NCBI RefSeq assembly: GCF_000299575.1
Contig: NZ_AMGO01000010.1
Coordinates: 1-45,558, forward strand
Reading direction: 5' to 3'
Source of the DNA: Oceaniovalibus guishaninsula JLT2003
GTDB lineage: Bacteria > Pseudomonadota > Alphaproteobacteria > Rhodobacterales > Rhodobacteraceae
DNA: 45,558 bases
The notes below the pieces were generated by a model. It saw only the letters and a program-made list of their open reading frames with translations, did no database searches and was not told the DNA's origin. Shown in pieces: positions 26,857-35,542 of the stretch (position 1 is its first letter; the number at the start of each line of letters is the position of its first letter). The position numbers were made by a program, and so were the translations under genes.

Positions 26857-27702
26857 TCACCCCGCCCGCTGCACCCCCATCGCATCCTCGCGCGCCAGGA
26901 TCGGCGCCACGACCCCTGCCAGCGCGTCCGCCGCGCGGTCGTGCAGATCCGCGCCGGGCAGGGCATTGCGGGCCCGCGTGGTGCCGTCGGCATGCACTTG
27001 TCCACGCAGGTCGCGCCGTCCGAAAGGATCGTCCCAGACCTCGGCCAGCCCGGCCGTTCCGCGCCGCACCGTGTCCAGCATCGCGCGCGTCACGAACAGC
27101 GGATCGCCCTCGACCGCGTCGCCGCCATCGTCAGGCGGGCGGCTGCCCATCCACAACAGCACCGCAGGCCGTCCCAGTGCCGCGCAAAGCGCCAGCATCC
27201 GCGCCGGCCACAGGCTCTGCAACTCGTCCCGCACCGCCGAAAAGCGCCGGGGCGATTCCGCGTGCAGCGCCTTCAGCATGTGCCGCACGAAGACATGTCC
27301 CGAAAAGTCGGTGCGCGGATAAAGCCGGCGCAGCGCGTCGGTCTGCCGGATCACCCGGTCGTTGCGCCGCGCATGCAGGCTGTAGAGCCCGTTCGACAGC
27401 AGATGCGCGCCGGTGATCTGCACCACGACCAGCCGCGCGGTCCGCGCTATCGCCAGCACCGCCTCGTCCGCCGCCAGCGCGTCGATCCCCGCATGCGCGG
27501 CACCCAGATTGACCACCGGCACGCCGATCCGCCGTTCCAGCAGTTCGGGCCAGGGCAGGGCGACGTTGGCGCCGAACGTCTCGGACCCGCCCAATGCCGC
27601 GACATGGCCGCCGACGACGACCCGCGCCGGTCCCCGGAAGGTCAGCCGCGACGCGCCATAGCGGCAGGGCACGATTTCCGCCGTGCCGCCCTTTCTTCGC
27701 AC
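26857..27702 (-). CDS. DUF6473 family protein
   Basis: A protein of about 281 residues that I recognise as the DUF6473 group of Rhodobacteraceae. Its typical features are the N-terminal PCRYGASRLTFRGPARV, LGGSETFG, VPVVNLGAAHAGIDAL, VVVQITGAHLLSNGLYSLH and a central ARRNDRVI stretch; RPAVLLWMGSRPP comes later. The GG-S-E / NLG / D spacing is reminiscent of SGNH-type hydrolases, but no activity is known to me. No ATG is available at the expected N-terminus: a GTG at 27702 with GGA upstream is used here, and a TTG at 27753 would add 17 residues. It is divergent from hbd and separates it from etfA. Confidence 0.75.
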   Translation of the reverse strand: MRRKGGTAEIVPCRYGASRLTFRGPARVVVGGHVAALGGSETFGANVALPWPELLERRIGVPVVNLGAAHAGIDALAADEAVLAIARTARLVVVQITGAHLLSNGLYSLHARRNDRVIRQTDALRRLYPRTDFSGHVFVRHMLKALHAESPRRFSAVRDELQSLWPARMLALCAALGRPAVLLWMGSRPPDDGGDAVEGDPLFVTRAMLDTVRRGTAGLAEVWDDPFGRRDLRGQVHADGTTRARNALPGADLHDRAADALAGVVAPILAREDAMGVQRAG

Positions 27703-27810
27703 TCGTTCCAAAGCCCGACCGCCCGTTGCCCTCGACAGCCGCCACCCTGGCAAAAGGAAGTTCCCGATTCGCTAAAGCGCCAATTCGTCGAACATTGTCG
27801 GCGCCGCGGC

Positions 27811-27838
27811 TTGCATCGGCGAAGGCGCGGCGCATAAG
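27811..27838 (+). promoter_or_regulatory. Possible sigma-70-type promoter for hbd
   Basis: TTGCAT at 27811-27816 and CATAAG at 27833-27838 are separated by 16 bases and lie 25 bases before the hbd start codon. The spacing is slightly short and the -10 box is imperfect, so this is a candidate only. Confidence 0.3.
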
Positions 27839-27863
27839 GTCGCGCGGCAATCGGGGGACAGAA

Positions 27864-28739
27864 ATGGATATCAGAACCGTCGGAATCATCGGCGCGGGCC
27901 AGATGGGCAACGGCATCGCCCATGTCTTCGCGCTGTCGGGCTACGACGTTCTGCTGACCGACGTGAACGAGGCCGCGCTGAAGCGCGCGGTCGAGCTGGT
28001 CGAGGGCAATCTCGGCCGCCAGGTCACGCGCGAAAAGATCAGCGCCGAGGATCGCGATGCCGCCCTGGCGCGCATCAGGACCACTTCGCAACTGGCCGAT
28101 CTCGGTCAGAGCGATCTGGTGATCGAGGCCGCGACCGAGCGCGAATCCGTCAAGGACGCCATCTTCGCCGAGCTTGTGCCCCATCTCAAACCCGACACGA
28201 TCCTGACCTCCAACACCTCGTCCATCTCGATCACGCGGCTGGCCAGCCGCACCGACCGGCCCGAGAAATTCATGGGCTTCCACTTCATGAACCCCGTCCC
28301 GGTGATGAGTCTGGTCGAGCTGATCCGCGGCATCGCCACCGACGAGGAAACCTATCGCCTGCTGCTCGACGTGGTCGAACGGCTGGGCAAGACCGCCGCC
28401 GTGGCCGAGGATTTTCCCGCCTTCATCGTCAACCGCGTGCTGATGCCGATGATCAACGAAGCGGTCTATGTCCTTTACGAAGGCGTCGGCAACGTGCTGT
28501 CCATCGACAAGGCGATGAAGCTCGGCACCAATCACCCGATGGGGCCGCTGGAACTGGCCGATTTCATCGGGCTGGACACCTGTCTCGCCATCATGAACGT
28601 GCTGCATGACGGGCTGGCCGACACCAAATATCGCCCGTGCCCCCTGTTGACCAAGTATGTCGAGGCGGGGTGGCTCGGCCGCAAGACGCAGCGCGGCTTT
28701 TACGATTACCGCGGCGACGTCCCCAAACCCACCCGCTAG
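27864..28739 (+). CDS. 3-hydroxybutyryl-CoA dehydrogenase
   Basis: A 291-residue 3-hydroxyacyl-CoA dehydrogenase of the short, butyrate-type class, interconverting 3-hydroxybutyryl-CoA and acetoacetyl-CoA with NAD(P). The Rossmann motif GIIGAGQMGNGIAHVFA starts at residue 7. The catalytic His lies in GFHFMNPVPVM, with Glu in the same region, and the C-terminal domain carries NRVLMPMINEAVYVLYEGV and NHPMGPLELADFIGLD. ATG at 27864 is preceded by GGGGGA. In related genomes it normally follows etfBA directly and supplies the same acyl-CoA pathway; here an unrelated gene on the other strand lies between. It is convergent with the membrane protein gene, one base apart. Confidence 0.95.
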   Translation: MDIRTVGIIGAGQMGNGIAHVFALSGYDVLLTDVNEAALKRAVELVEGNLGRQVTREKISAEDRDAALARIRTTSQLADLGQSDLVIEAATERESVKDAIFAELVPHLKPDTILTSNTSSISITRLASRTDRPEKFMGFHFMNPVPVMSLVELIRGIATDEETYRLLLDVVERLGKTAAVAEDFPAFIVNRVLMPMINEAVYVLYEGVGNVLSIDKAMKLGTNHPMGPLELADFIGLDTCLAIMNVLHDGLADTKYRPCPLLTKYVEAGWLGRKTQRGFYDYRGDVPKPTR

Positions 28740-28740
28740 G

Positions 28741-29169
28741 TCAGTCGATGACGCCCGTGCGGCGCATCCGGCGGGCATAGAGCCACAGCAGGATCGCCGC
28801 GACGCAGGCCCCCAGCATGACCGCGATGCCGCCCTGTCCCGCGACCGCGCCCAGCGACGGGATCGAGAACGCGATCATCCACACCGTCAACACGACCGTC
28901 GCGATGGCCGACACCGCCAGCAGCAGCGGCGCGAAGGCGGCGCGCGCCGCCATCAGGACGATGCCCAGCAGCCCGCCCCAGACGGCGATGCCCCAGGCGC
29001 CCTCGACCCAGGCCGGCAGCGTCTCGACGAACATCCGCTCGCCTGCATCCAGCGGGCCGGTCCAGAACCCCGCGCCGTATTGCGTCACCAGATAATCGAA
29101 GCATCCGAACAGATGCCACAGCCCGCCCAGAAACACGACAGGCCAGAAATGCCACGGGGGTTGCCGCAT
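28741..29169 (-). CDS. Four-helix membrane protein of unknown function
   Basis: A 142-residue protein with about four transmembrane segments (near 8-25, 56-76, 80-102 and 110-130). The first loop contains YLVTQYGAGFWTGPLDAGER, and LPAWVEGAWGIAVWGGLLG precedes the second helix. I recall similar proteins in alphaproteobacteria annotated only as membrane or hypothetical proteins; no function is known to me. ATG at 29169 has GAAGGAGAGG just upstream, a strong ribosome binding site. It lies between hbd and tRNA-Leu. Confidence 0.72.
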   Translation of the reverse strand: MRQPPWHFWPVVFLGGLWHLFGCFDYLVTQYGAGFWTGPLDAGERMFVETLPAWVEGAWGIAVWGGLLGIVLMAARAAFAPLLLAVSAIATVVLTVWMIAFSIPSLGAVAGQGGIAVMLGACVAAILLWLYARRMRRTGVID

Positions 29170-29256
29170 CGTCCTCTCCTTCGTCACGGCCTGCAATCTG
29201 GCCCGGATCGGGCCGGGGTTCCAGTGCAATCGCATGTCTTTGCAGGGTTGCAAGGC

Positions 29257-29340
29257 TGGTGCGGGTGGTCGGACTCGAACCGACACTCCTTGCGGAAAGG
29301 GTGTTTGAGACCCTCGCGTCTACCATTCCGCCACACCCGC
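29257..29340 (-). tRNA. tRNA-Leu (anticodon CAA)
   Basis: On the minus strand the 5' arm GCGGGTG (ending at 29340) pairs with CACCCGC at 29261-29267, followed by discriminator A and an encoded CCA (29257-29259). The anticodon stem AGGGT/ACCCT encloses CTCAAAC, giving anticodon CAA, which reads UUG. A long variable arm with its own stem (TCCGCAAGGA) and the TTCGAGTCC T-loop confirm a class II leucine tRNA. Confidence 0.96.
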
Positions 29341-29452
29341 CCGTCGCCGTCAGGCAGCCGCCCGCCGGTAGCGCGGATCGGCCGACCGGGGATCCAGCCC
29401 CGGACGGCGGCGGTCTAGCGCCCCGCGCGCCCAAGGGAAAGACCCAATCGCG

Positions 29453-30295
29453 TCAGAGGGCGGGCGTTCCGAACGTATCGCACCGGCGCAAGTCGCCGCT
29501 GTCATAGCCGCGGGCGAACCAGCGCTGGCGCTGCGCGCTGGTGCCGTGGGTGAACGTCTCGGGGCGCGGCACCCGGCCCGCCTGCTGCTGAAGCCGGTCG
29601 TCCCCGATCTGCCGCGCCGCGTTCATCGCCTCGCCCACGTCGCCGGGGTCCAGCGTGCCGAACCTGTCCTGCTGGTGGCGCGCCCAGATGCCCGCATAGC
29701 AATCGGCCTGCAACTCGACCCGGACGGATACCGCATTGGCGTCGCCGCCGCGCGCGCCCGACGCCTCGGTCCGCGACAGCGTGCCCAGCACGTTCTGCAC
29801 GTGATGGCCCACCTCGTGCGCGACGACATAGGCCTGCGCGAAATCGCCCCCGGCCCCCAATTGCCGCTGCATCACCGCAAAGAACTGCGTGTCCAGATAC
29901 ACCTTGCCGTCCGCCGGGCAATAGAACGGCCCCGTCGCCATCGACGCCCCGCCGCAGGCGCTGCTTGTCGCGCCGCTGAACAGCACCAGCACCGGGGCGG
30001 GATATTCGGCGCCCAGCTGGTCGGCGAAGACGACCGACCAGACCCGTTCGGTGTCGCGCAGCACGACCGACACGAACTGCGCGGCCTCCTCGTCGGCGGG
30101 GCCGATCGGGCGCTGCGCCTGCGGTCCCGCATCGTCCAGCAGCGGCGTCAGATCGACGCCCAGGAACCAGCCCACCGCCACGACGGCCAGCACCGCCAGA
30201 CCGCCGCCACCGCCCAGCGCGACGCCGCCCCGGCCGCGCCCGCCGCGGCGGCGATCCTCGATGTTGCGGCTGCCCTGCCGCCCGCGCCATTGCAT
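29453..30295 (-). CDS. YpfJ-type neutral zinc metallopeptidase
   Basis: A 280-residue member of the neutral zinc metallopeptidase (YpfJ) family. The N-terminus is Arg/Gly-rich and followed by one membrane helix (about 28-46), so the enzyme is probably anchored with its domain in the periplasm. The zinc motif HEVGHH is at 160-165, with a likely third ligand in VELQADCYAG. CPADGKVYLDTQFF and an ACGGASMATGPFYC stretch with two cysteines are typical. Substrates are not known for the family. ATG at 30295 follows GAGAGGAC. It is divergent from dsbB with 99 bp between. Confidence 0.9.
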   Translation of the reverse strand: MQWRGRQGSRNIEDRRRGGRGRGGVALGGGGGLAVLAVVAVGWFLGVDLTPLLDDAGPQAQRPIGPADEEAAQFVSVVLRDTERVWSVVFADQLGAEYPAPVLVLFSGATSSACGGASMATGPFYCPADGKVYLDTQFFAVMQRQLGAGGDFAQAYVVAHEVGHHVQNVLGTLSRTEASGARGGDANAVSVRVELQADCYAGIWARHQQDRFGTLDPGDVGEAMNAARQIGDDRLQQQAGRVPRPETFTHGTSAQRQRWFARGYDSGDLRRCDTFGTPAL

Positions 30296-30394
30296 CCCGG
30301 TTGTCCTCTCGTCCTTGTGCACGCCGCTGCCGCCGGTCCGCTTGACCCCGCGCGCCGCCCATGCTGCATGACCCCGTCAGCGAACGGAGCCGCC

Positions 30395-30898
30395 ATGATC
30401 CTCGCCACAACGAACCCGCCGTCAAGCGATGCCCGCGAAGCCGCCCGCCGCCTGATGCTGCTGGCCGCGACCGGATCGGTGGCGCTGCTGGCGGGGGCCT
30501 ACACGTTTCAGGCGATGGGCTATGCGCCCTGCGCCATCTGCTATTGGCAACGCTGGCCGCACATGCTGGCGGCCCTGCTGGGGATCGTCGCCATCTTCCG
30601 TCCCGCCCGCCTCGTCGCGGCGGCGGGCGGGCTGGCGGCGGCGGCGACGGGCGGCATCGGCGTCTATCACACCGGCGTCGAACGCGGCTGGTGGGCCGGA
30701 CCGTCCTCGTGCACGGGGGGCGGTTCGCTTTCGGGCCTCAGCGGCGCGGACCTGCTGGCGACCGACATCGCGGGCCGGGTCGTCATGTGCGATCAGGCCG
30801 CATGGACCTTCGCCGGCCTGTCGATGGCATCGTGGAACGCGGTCTTCTCGTTCGCGCTGGCCGCGCTCTGGGTTCTCGCCGCCCGCCGCGCCGCCTAG
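30395..30898 (+). CDS. Disulfide bond formation protein DsbB family
   Basis: A 167-residue inner-membrane protein with four helices and the two cysteine pairs of DsbB: Cys46/Cys49 in APCAICYWQRWPH and Cys106/Cys132 in the second periplasmic loop. DsbB reoxidises DsbA and passes electrons to quinone. The QRWPH run after the first CxxC and the GIGVYHTGVERGWW segment are typical of the alphaproteobacterial form. No dsbA is adjacent. ATG at 30395 has CGGAG upstream. Its last four bases overlap the nucleotidyltransferase gene on the other strand. Confidence 0.9.
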   Translation: MILATTNPPSSDAREAARRLMLLAATGSVALLAGAYTFQAMGYAPCAICYWQRWPHMLAALLGIVAIFRPARLVAAAGGLAAAATGGIGVYHTGVERGWWAGPSSCTGGGSLSGLSGADLLATDIAGRVVMCDQAAWTFAGLSMASWNAVFSFALAALWVLAARRAA

Positions 30899-31491
30899 GA
30901 CGCGATGCCGCTGCGGCGACGCCACGCCGCCCAGTCTTCGGGCGTGTCCAGATCCAGCACCGCCCGCGCGTCCGCCAGCGGCAGCAGCCCGACCCGTTCG
31001 TTGCGCAACAGCCCGCGCGCGCCCGTGTCGCCCCGCAGCGCCGCGATGGCGGGATACAGCCTGCGCGGCAGCACCACCGGCTGACCGGGCCGCCCGTCGC
31101 ACGTCGCCGCGCGCATCGCCGCGTCGGGCGGTCCCGCCATCCACGCATCGGCCAAAGCGCGCAGATCGTCGGCGGCGATCTCGGGCATGTCGGCGGGCAG
31201 CACCATCAGCGCCGGGAACGCTTGGGCGGCGGCGACAGCCGCGCGCAGCGACGCCGCCATCCCCTCGGACGCATCGACCCCGATGCAGCGGATCGCCGAT
31301 CCGCGCAGGGCCGCGCGGCGCGGCGGCGCGTCAGGGGGCAGGGTGGCGATGCCCGCCAGCCCCGCCGCGGCGATCCGGTCCGCCAGCACCCGCAGCAGCG
31401 GCACGCCGCCGACCGTCTCCAGCAGCTTGTCGCGCCCGCCCATGCGCGACGACGCGCCCGCCGCCAGCAGCGCGACCAGCGGCGCGGTCAC
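30895..31491 (-). CDS. MocA/MobA-like nucleotidyltransferase
   Basis: A 198-residue NTP transferase of the MobA/MocA group. The nucleotide loop LLAAGASSRMGGRDK follows the start, VLPADMPEI carries the metal-binding Asp, and GRPGQPVVLPRRLYPAI with LDLDTPEDW near the end is typical of molybdenum-cofactor cytidylyltransferases. The likely role is adding CMP (or GMP) to molybdopterin for oxidoreductases such as xanthine dehydrogenase, none of which is nearby. It starts with GTG at 31491, overlapping the livM TGA (GTGA), so it is translated as the last gene of the liv operon. A function related to the transporter is not evident. Confidence 0.82.
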   Translation of the reverse strand: MTAPLVALLAAGASSRMGGRDKLLETVGGVPLLRVLADRIAAAGLAGIATLPPDAPPRRAALRGSAIRCIGVDASEGMAASLRAAVAAAQAFPALMVLPADMPEIAADDLRALADAWMAGPPDAAMRAATCDGRPGQPVVLPRRLYPAIAALRGDTGARGLLRNERVGLLPLADARAVLDLDTPEDWAAWRRRSGIAS

Positions 31492-32780
31492 TTCTCGGGC
31501 AACAGCCCGCGCGGCGCGAAGCGCAGCACCAGCAACAGCACGACCCCCATCGTCAGCAGCCGCATATGCGCCGCCGCGTCCTGAAGATGCGTCCGCAGCG
31601 CGCTGGTCTCGGGCAGGCCGGCGGTGATCGTCTGCATCAGCCACAGGCCCACGGGTTCAACCTGCACCCACAGGAACCAGATCAGGAACCCGCCCAGCAC
31701 CGCGCCGTAATTGTTGCCCGACCCGCCGACGATCACCATCACCCAGACCAGGAAGGTGAACCGCAGCGGCTGATAGGCGGTCGGCACAAGCTGGCCGTCC
31801 AGCGTCGTCATCATCGCGCCCGCCAGCCCCAGCACCGCGCTGCCCAGGATAAAGATCTGCAAATGCCGGCGCGTCACGTCCTTGCCCATCGCCTCGGCCG
31901 CGACCTCGTTGTCGCGGATGGCGCGCATCATCCGCCCCCAGGGCGATTTCAGCGCCATCTGCGACAGCCACAGAAGGATCCCCAGCACCGCCAGGAACAG
32001 CGCCATGTATCCCAGCTTGACGGCGATGGACGACGCGATCACCGGATCGGCGCCCAGCGCGCCCACGCCTTCGACGAACGCGGCGGATTCCTGCAAGTCG
32101 ATCTCGTAGGGGACGGGGCGGGGCAGGCCGATCACGTTCTTCACGCCGCGCGACAGCCAGTCCTCGTTCTTCAGCACCGCGATGATGATCTCGGCGATGC
32201 CCAGCGTGGCGATCGCCAGATAGTCCGACCGCAGCCCCAAGGCCACCTTGCCGATGGCCCAGGCCGCCGCCGCCGCCAGCAGCCCGCCCACCGGCCAGGC
32301 CAGCAAAATCGGCAGCCCCAGTCCGCCGAGGTATCCGCTGACCGCCGGATCGACCGCCTCGATCGCGCTTGCGGCCGGGTCATAGACGGCGCGGAACGCG
32401 AAGAACCCGCCGATCAGCAGTACCGTCATCGCCAGCGTCCGCGCGGTGCCCGGCGCCATCCGCTTCCAGACCAGCGCCGCCGCCGCGATGACGCCCGCGC
32501 CCAGCGCCAGGGCCGCCAGCAGACGCGCGCCGCCCGCTTGCCACGCCTCGGCCACGGGCGGCATGCCGATCAGCACGGCGGCCAGCCCGCCCAAGGCCAC
32601 GAACCCCATCACCCCGATGTTGAACAGCCCGGCATAGCCCCACTGCATGTTCACGCCCAGCGCCATGATCGCGCTGACCAGCCCCATATTGACGATGCCC
32701 AGGGCGACGTTCCAGCTTTGCATCACGCCGCTCAGCACGATCAGCGCGGCCACCAGCGCGAAAAGCCAAACCCCCCTCAT
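31488..32780 (-). CDS. livM: Branched-chain amino acid ABC transporter permease LivM
   Basis: A 430-residue permease with about ten hydrophobic segments. The LivM core is clear: GVNMQWGYAGLFNIGVMGFVALGG near residues 42-65, LRSDYLAIATLGIAEI, the cytoplasmic coupling loop SPWGRMMRAIRDNEVAAEAMGKD, and VWVMVIVGGSGNNYGAVLGGF. A loop and extra helix region between about residues 100 and 150 make it longer than E. coli-type LivM cores. It pairs with LivH to form the membrane channel. Its ATG overlaps the livH stop (ATGA), and its stop overlaps the nucleotidyltransferase start. Confidence 0.93.
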   Translation of the reverse strand: MRGVWLFALVAALIVLSGVMQSWNVALGIVNMGLVSAIMALGVNMQWGYAGLFNIGVMGFVALGGLAAVLIGMPPVAEAWQAGGARLLAALALGAGVIAAAALVWKRMAPGTARTLAMTVLLIGGFFAFRAVYDPAASAIEAVDPAVSGYLGGLGLPILLAWPVGGLLAAAAAWAIGKVALGLRSDYLAIATLGIAEIIIAVLKNEDWLSRGVKNVIGLPRPVPYEIDLQESAAFVEGVGALGADPVIASSIAVKLGYMALFLAVLGILLWLSQMALKSPWGRMMRAIRDNEVAAEAMGKDVTRRHLQIFILGSAVLGLAGAMMTTLDGQLVPTAYQPLRFTFLVWVMVIVGGSGNNYGAVLGGFLIWFLWVQVEPVGLWLMQTITAGLPETSALRTHLQDAAAHMRLLTMGVVLLLVLRFAPRGLLPEK

Positions 32781-33787
32781 CCCGATTTCCCCCTGAACAA
32801 CCCCGTCGGCCGGAACAGCAGCACGATCACCAGGATGGCGAAGCTGACCGCGAACTTGTAGTCGGTGCCCAGCAACTGCACCAACCCGTCCGGCCCCCAC
32901 CCGTCGGGCAGCAGATAGACCAGCACCTTCTTGAACGCATAGGTCACGGTCACTTCGGAAAACGCGATGACGAAGCCGCCGACGATGGCGCCCACCGGGC
33001 TACCCAGGCCGCCGACGATGGCGCTGGCGAAGATCGGCAGCAGAAGCTGGAAATAGGTGAAAGGCTTGAACGACTTGTCCAGCCCGTAAAGCGTGCCCGC
33101 CACCGTCGCCAGTGCCGCCACGATGATCCAGGTGATGGCGACGACGCGCTCGGGGCTGATGCCCGACAGCAGCGCCAGATCCTCGTTGTCGGCAAAGGCG
33201 CGCATCGACTTGCCGGTGCGCGTGCGGTTGAGGAACCAGAACAGCAGCGCCACCACGATCACCGCCGTGATCAGCGTGATCGCCTGCGAGGTGCGCAGCG
33301 TCAGCGCCTCCTGCAATCCGGTCGCCTCGCGGAACTCGCGCGCCGACAGCACGAAGCGCGCGCCGTCGTCGAAACTCTGGTCGTCCACCCCGATGATGAA
33401 CCGCACCACGCCGTTATAGATGAACATCAGGCCCGTGCTGACGATGACCAGGATCACCGGCGCCGCCTTCTGCCGCCGGTAGAACCGATAGACCGCCCGA
33501 TCCGTCAGCAGCACCAGCGCCGCCGCCCCGAAGATGCCGACCGGCATCGCCAGCAGCGCCGTCGGCACCGGACCCAGCGACAGCCCCGCGCCCTGCAATG
33601 CCCATGTGACCAGGATCGTCACCATCGTGCCGAACGCCATCGTGTCGCCATGCGCGAAGTTGGAGAACCGCAGGATCGCATAGATCAGCGTCACCCCCAA
33701 CGCCCCCAGCGCCAGTTGCGCGCCATAGGCGCTGGCCGGAATGACCACGAAGTTCATCAGCGCCACGAAGGCGTTCAGCAGGTCCAT
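32777..33787 (-). CDS. livH: Branched-chain amino acid ABC transporter permease LivH
   Basis: A 336-residue permease with about eight membrane segments. LALGALGVTLIYAILRFSNFAHGD near the N-terminus, the coupling loop TRTGKSMRAFADNEDLALLSGIS and FASAIVGGLGSPVGAIVGGF are LivH landmarks. It forms the transmembrane pair with LivM. ATG at 33787 gives the normal N-terminus; the ribosome binding site is weak. livF ends 31 bases upstream and livM begins inside its stop codon. Confidence 0.93.
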   Translation of the reverse strand: MDLLNAFVALMNFVVIPASAYGAQLALGALGVTLIYAILRFSNFAHGDTMAFGTMVTILVTWALQGAGLSLGPVPTALLAMPVGIFGAAALVLLTDRAVYRFYRRQKAAPVILVIVSTGLMFIYNGVVRFIIGVDDQSFDDGARFVLSAREFREATGLQEALTLRTSQAITLITAVIVVALLFWFLNRTRTGKSMRAFADNEDLALLSGISPERVVAITWIIVAALATVAGTLYGLDKSFKPFTYFQLLLPIFASAIVGGLGSPVGAIVGGFVIAFSEVTVTYAFKKVLVYLLPDGWGPDGLVQLLGTDYKFAVSFAILVIVLLFRPTGLFRGKSG

Positions 33788-33818
33788 AGGGCCGTCCGTC
33801 CTGTCGCGATCCTGTCCA

Positions 33819-34646
33819 TCATCCCCCCAGGAAACTCCGCCGCACGTCGTCGTCGGCCAGCAGGTCCGCGCCGGTGCCGGTGAAGGCGTTCGATCCCTGC
33901 ACCAGCACATAGCCCTTGTCGGCGATCTCCAGCGCCTGACGGGCGTTCTGCTCGACCATCAGGATGCTGATGCCGGTGCGGGCGACCTCAATGATGCGGT
34001 CGAACAGCTCGTCCATGACGATGGGCGACACACCCGCGGTCGGCTCGTCCAGCATCAGCACGCGCGGCTGCGTCATCAGCGCGCGGCCCACGGCGACCTG
34101 CTGGCGCTGCCCGCCCGAAAGCTCGCCCGCCGCCTGCCGGCGCTTGTCCTTCAGGATCGGGAACAGGTCATAGACCTGCGCCATCGTCCCCCGGATGTCG
34201 TCGCGTCGCAGGAACGCGCCCATCTCCAGGTTCTCCTCGACCGTCATCGAGGTGAAGATGTTGCTGGTCTGCGGCACGAAGGCCATGCCGCGCGCCACCC
34301 GGTCCTGCGGGCTCAGCGCGGTGATGTCCTCGCCCTCCAGCCGCACGGCGCCGCCGCGAAGATCCAGCATCCCGAACACCGCCTTCATCGCCGTGGACTT
34401 CCCCGCGCCGTTCGGCCCGACGATCACCGCGATCTCGCCCGGATCGACGCCGATGGTGCAGTCGTGCAGGATGTCGGCGCCCTTGCCATAGCCACCGGTC
34501 ATCCGCTCGCCGATCAGGAACGGCGCGGTATCGTCGCGGGGCAGAGGATGCACGCCCGAGGCGGTCCCGACCCGCATCGTGCCGCCGCCCGGACGGGTGA
34601 TCGACCGGTCCTTGTTGCCGCGATCCCCGTAACCCGAGCCGCTCAT
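33819..34646 (-). CDS. livF: Branched-chain amino acid ABC transporter ATP-binding protein LivF
   Basis: A 275-residue ABC ATPase. Walker A is GPNGAGKST, the signature is LSGGQRQQVAVGRAL, and Walker B is VLMLDEPTAG. The VEQNARQALEIADKGYVLVQG stretch is typical of LivF. The first 45 or so residues (Gly/Arg-rich, up to the ATPase fold) are an unusual extension for LivF; an internal start, for example the Met in RPGGGTMRVG, is possible. It follows livG after a 57-bp gap in the same operon. Confidence 0.92.
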   Translation of the reverse strand: MSGSGYGDRGNKDRSITRPGGGTMRVGTASGVHPLPRDDTAPFLIGERMTGGYGKGADILHDCTIGVDPGEIAVIVGPNGAGKSTAMKAVFGMLDLRGGAVRLEGEDITALSPQDRVARGMAFVPQTSNIFTSMTVEENLEMGAFLRRDDIRGTMAQVYDLFPILKDKRRQAAGELSGGQRQQVAVGRALMTQPRVLMLDEPTAGVSPIVMDELFDRIIEVARTGISILMVEQNARQALEIADKGYVLVQGSNAFTGTGADLLADDDVRRSFLGG

Positions 34647-34703
34647 GCGGGCCTCCGTCGCGACTTGTACGTTTGGGGGCCTGAACTGGACATCTTGTAC
34701 ATC

Positions 34704-35477
34704 TCAGGACGCCTTGTTCTTCAGTCCGGTGCCCAGATAGGCCTCGATCACGCGCTCGTCGGCCTTGATCTCGTCGATGGTGCCCTGGGTCAGGACGCGC
34801 CCCTCGGCCATGACGATGACCGTCTCGCACAGCCGCCCGATGAAATCCATGTCATGCTCGATCATGCAGAAGGTATAGCCCCGCTCGCGGTTCAGCCGCA
34901 GGATCGCGTCGCCGACCGTGCCCAGCAACGTGCGGTTCACGCCCGCGCCCACCTCGTCCAGAAACACCACCTTGGCGTCCACCATCATCGTGCGGCCCAG
35001 TTCCAGCAGCTTCTTCTGCCCGCCCGAAAGATTACCGGCGCGTTCCTCTTTCAGGTGATCTATGGTCAGGAATTCAAGGACTTCATCGGCCTTCTTCAAC
35101 AACGCCGCTTCTTCCTGGCGGATCCGCGCGCGATGGAACCAGGCGTTCCAAAGCGTCTCGCCCGACTGGCGGGCGGGCACCATCATCAGGTTCTCGCGCA
35201 CCGTCATCGACGCGAATTCATGCGCGATCTGAAAGGTCCGCAGCAACCCGCGGTGGAAAAGATCATGCGGCGGCAAGCCGGTAATATCCTCGCCGTCCAT
35301 CGTCACGCGGCCGCTGGTCGGGGAAAGAACGCCGGCTATGACGTTGAAAAGCGTCGTCTTTCCCGCACCGTTGGGTCCGACGAGTCCGGTGATGGAACCG
35401 GTTGCAATTTCAAGGGTTGCGCCATCGACGGCACGGAAACCGCCAAAGTGCTTGTGAACGTCCGAAACGACGATCAT
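34704..35477 (-). CDS. livG: Branched-chain amino acid ABC transporter ATP-binding protein LivG
   Basis: A 257-residue ABC ATPase. Walker A GPNGAGKTT, signature LSGGQKKLLELGRTM and Walker B VVFLDEVGAG are in order, followed by MIEHDMDFIGRLCETVIVMAEG as usual in LivG. The Walker B ends in DEVGAG instead of the commoner DEPxAG, which is seen in some LivG proteins. It couples ATP hydrolysis to transport with LivF. ATG at 35477 follows the hairpin after livJ. Confidence 0.93.
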   Translation of the reverse strand: MIVVSDVHKHFGGFRAVDGATLEIATGSITGLVGPNGAGKTTLFNVIAGVLSPTSGRVTMDGEDITGLPPHDLFHRGLLRTFQIAHEFASMTVRENLMMVPARQSGETLWNAWFHRARIRQEEAALLKKADEVLEFLTIDHLKEERAGNLSGGQKKLLELGRTMMVDAKVVFLDEVGAGVNRTLLGTVGDAILRLNRERGYTFCMIEHDMDFIGRLCETVIVMAEGRVLTQGTIDEIKADERVIEAYLGTGLKNKAS

Positions 35478-35542
35478 GTCCCTAACTCCCAGGCACGGAA
35501 CGACCTGTCCCCGGTCGGCAGCGGCCAAAACGTCGTCAAAGG

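Noticed and set aside
26354-26860. 168-codon minus-strand open frame between etfA and the DUF6473 gene
   Set aside because: Low-complexity Gly/Arg-rich protein, no ribosome binding site, and it runs across the diverged direct repeat; better explained as repeat DNA.
29257-29340. tRNA-Leu as an integration site
   Set aside because: Flanking genes are ordinary and no integrase or duplicated tRNA 3' end is nearby.
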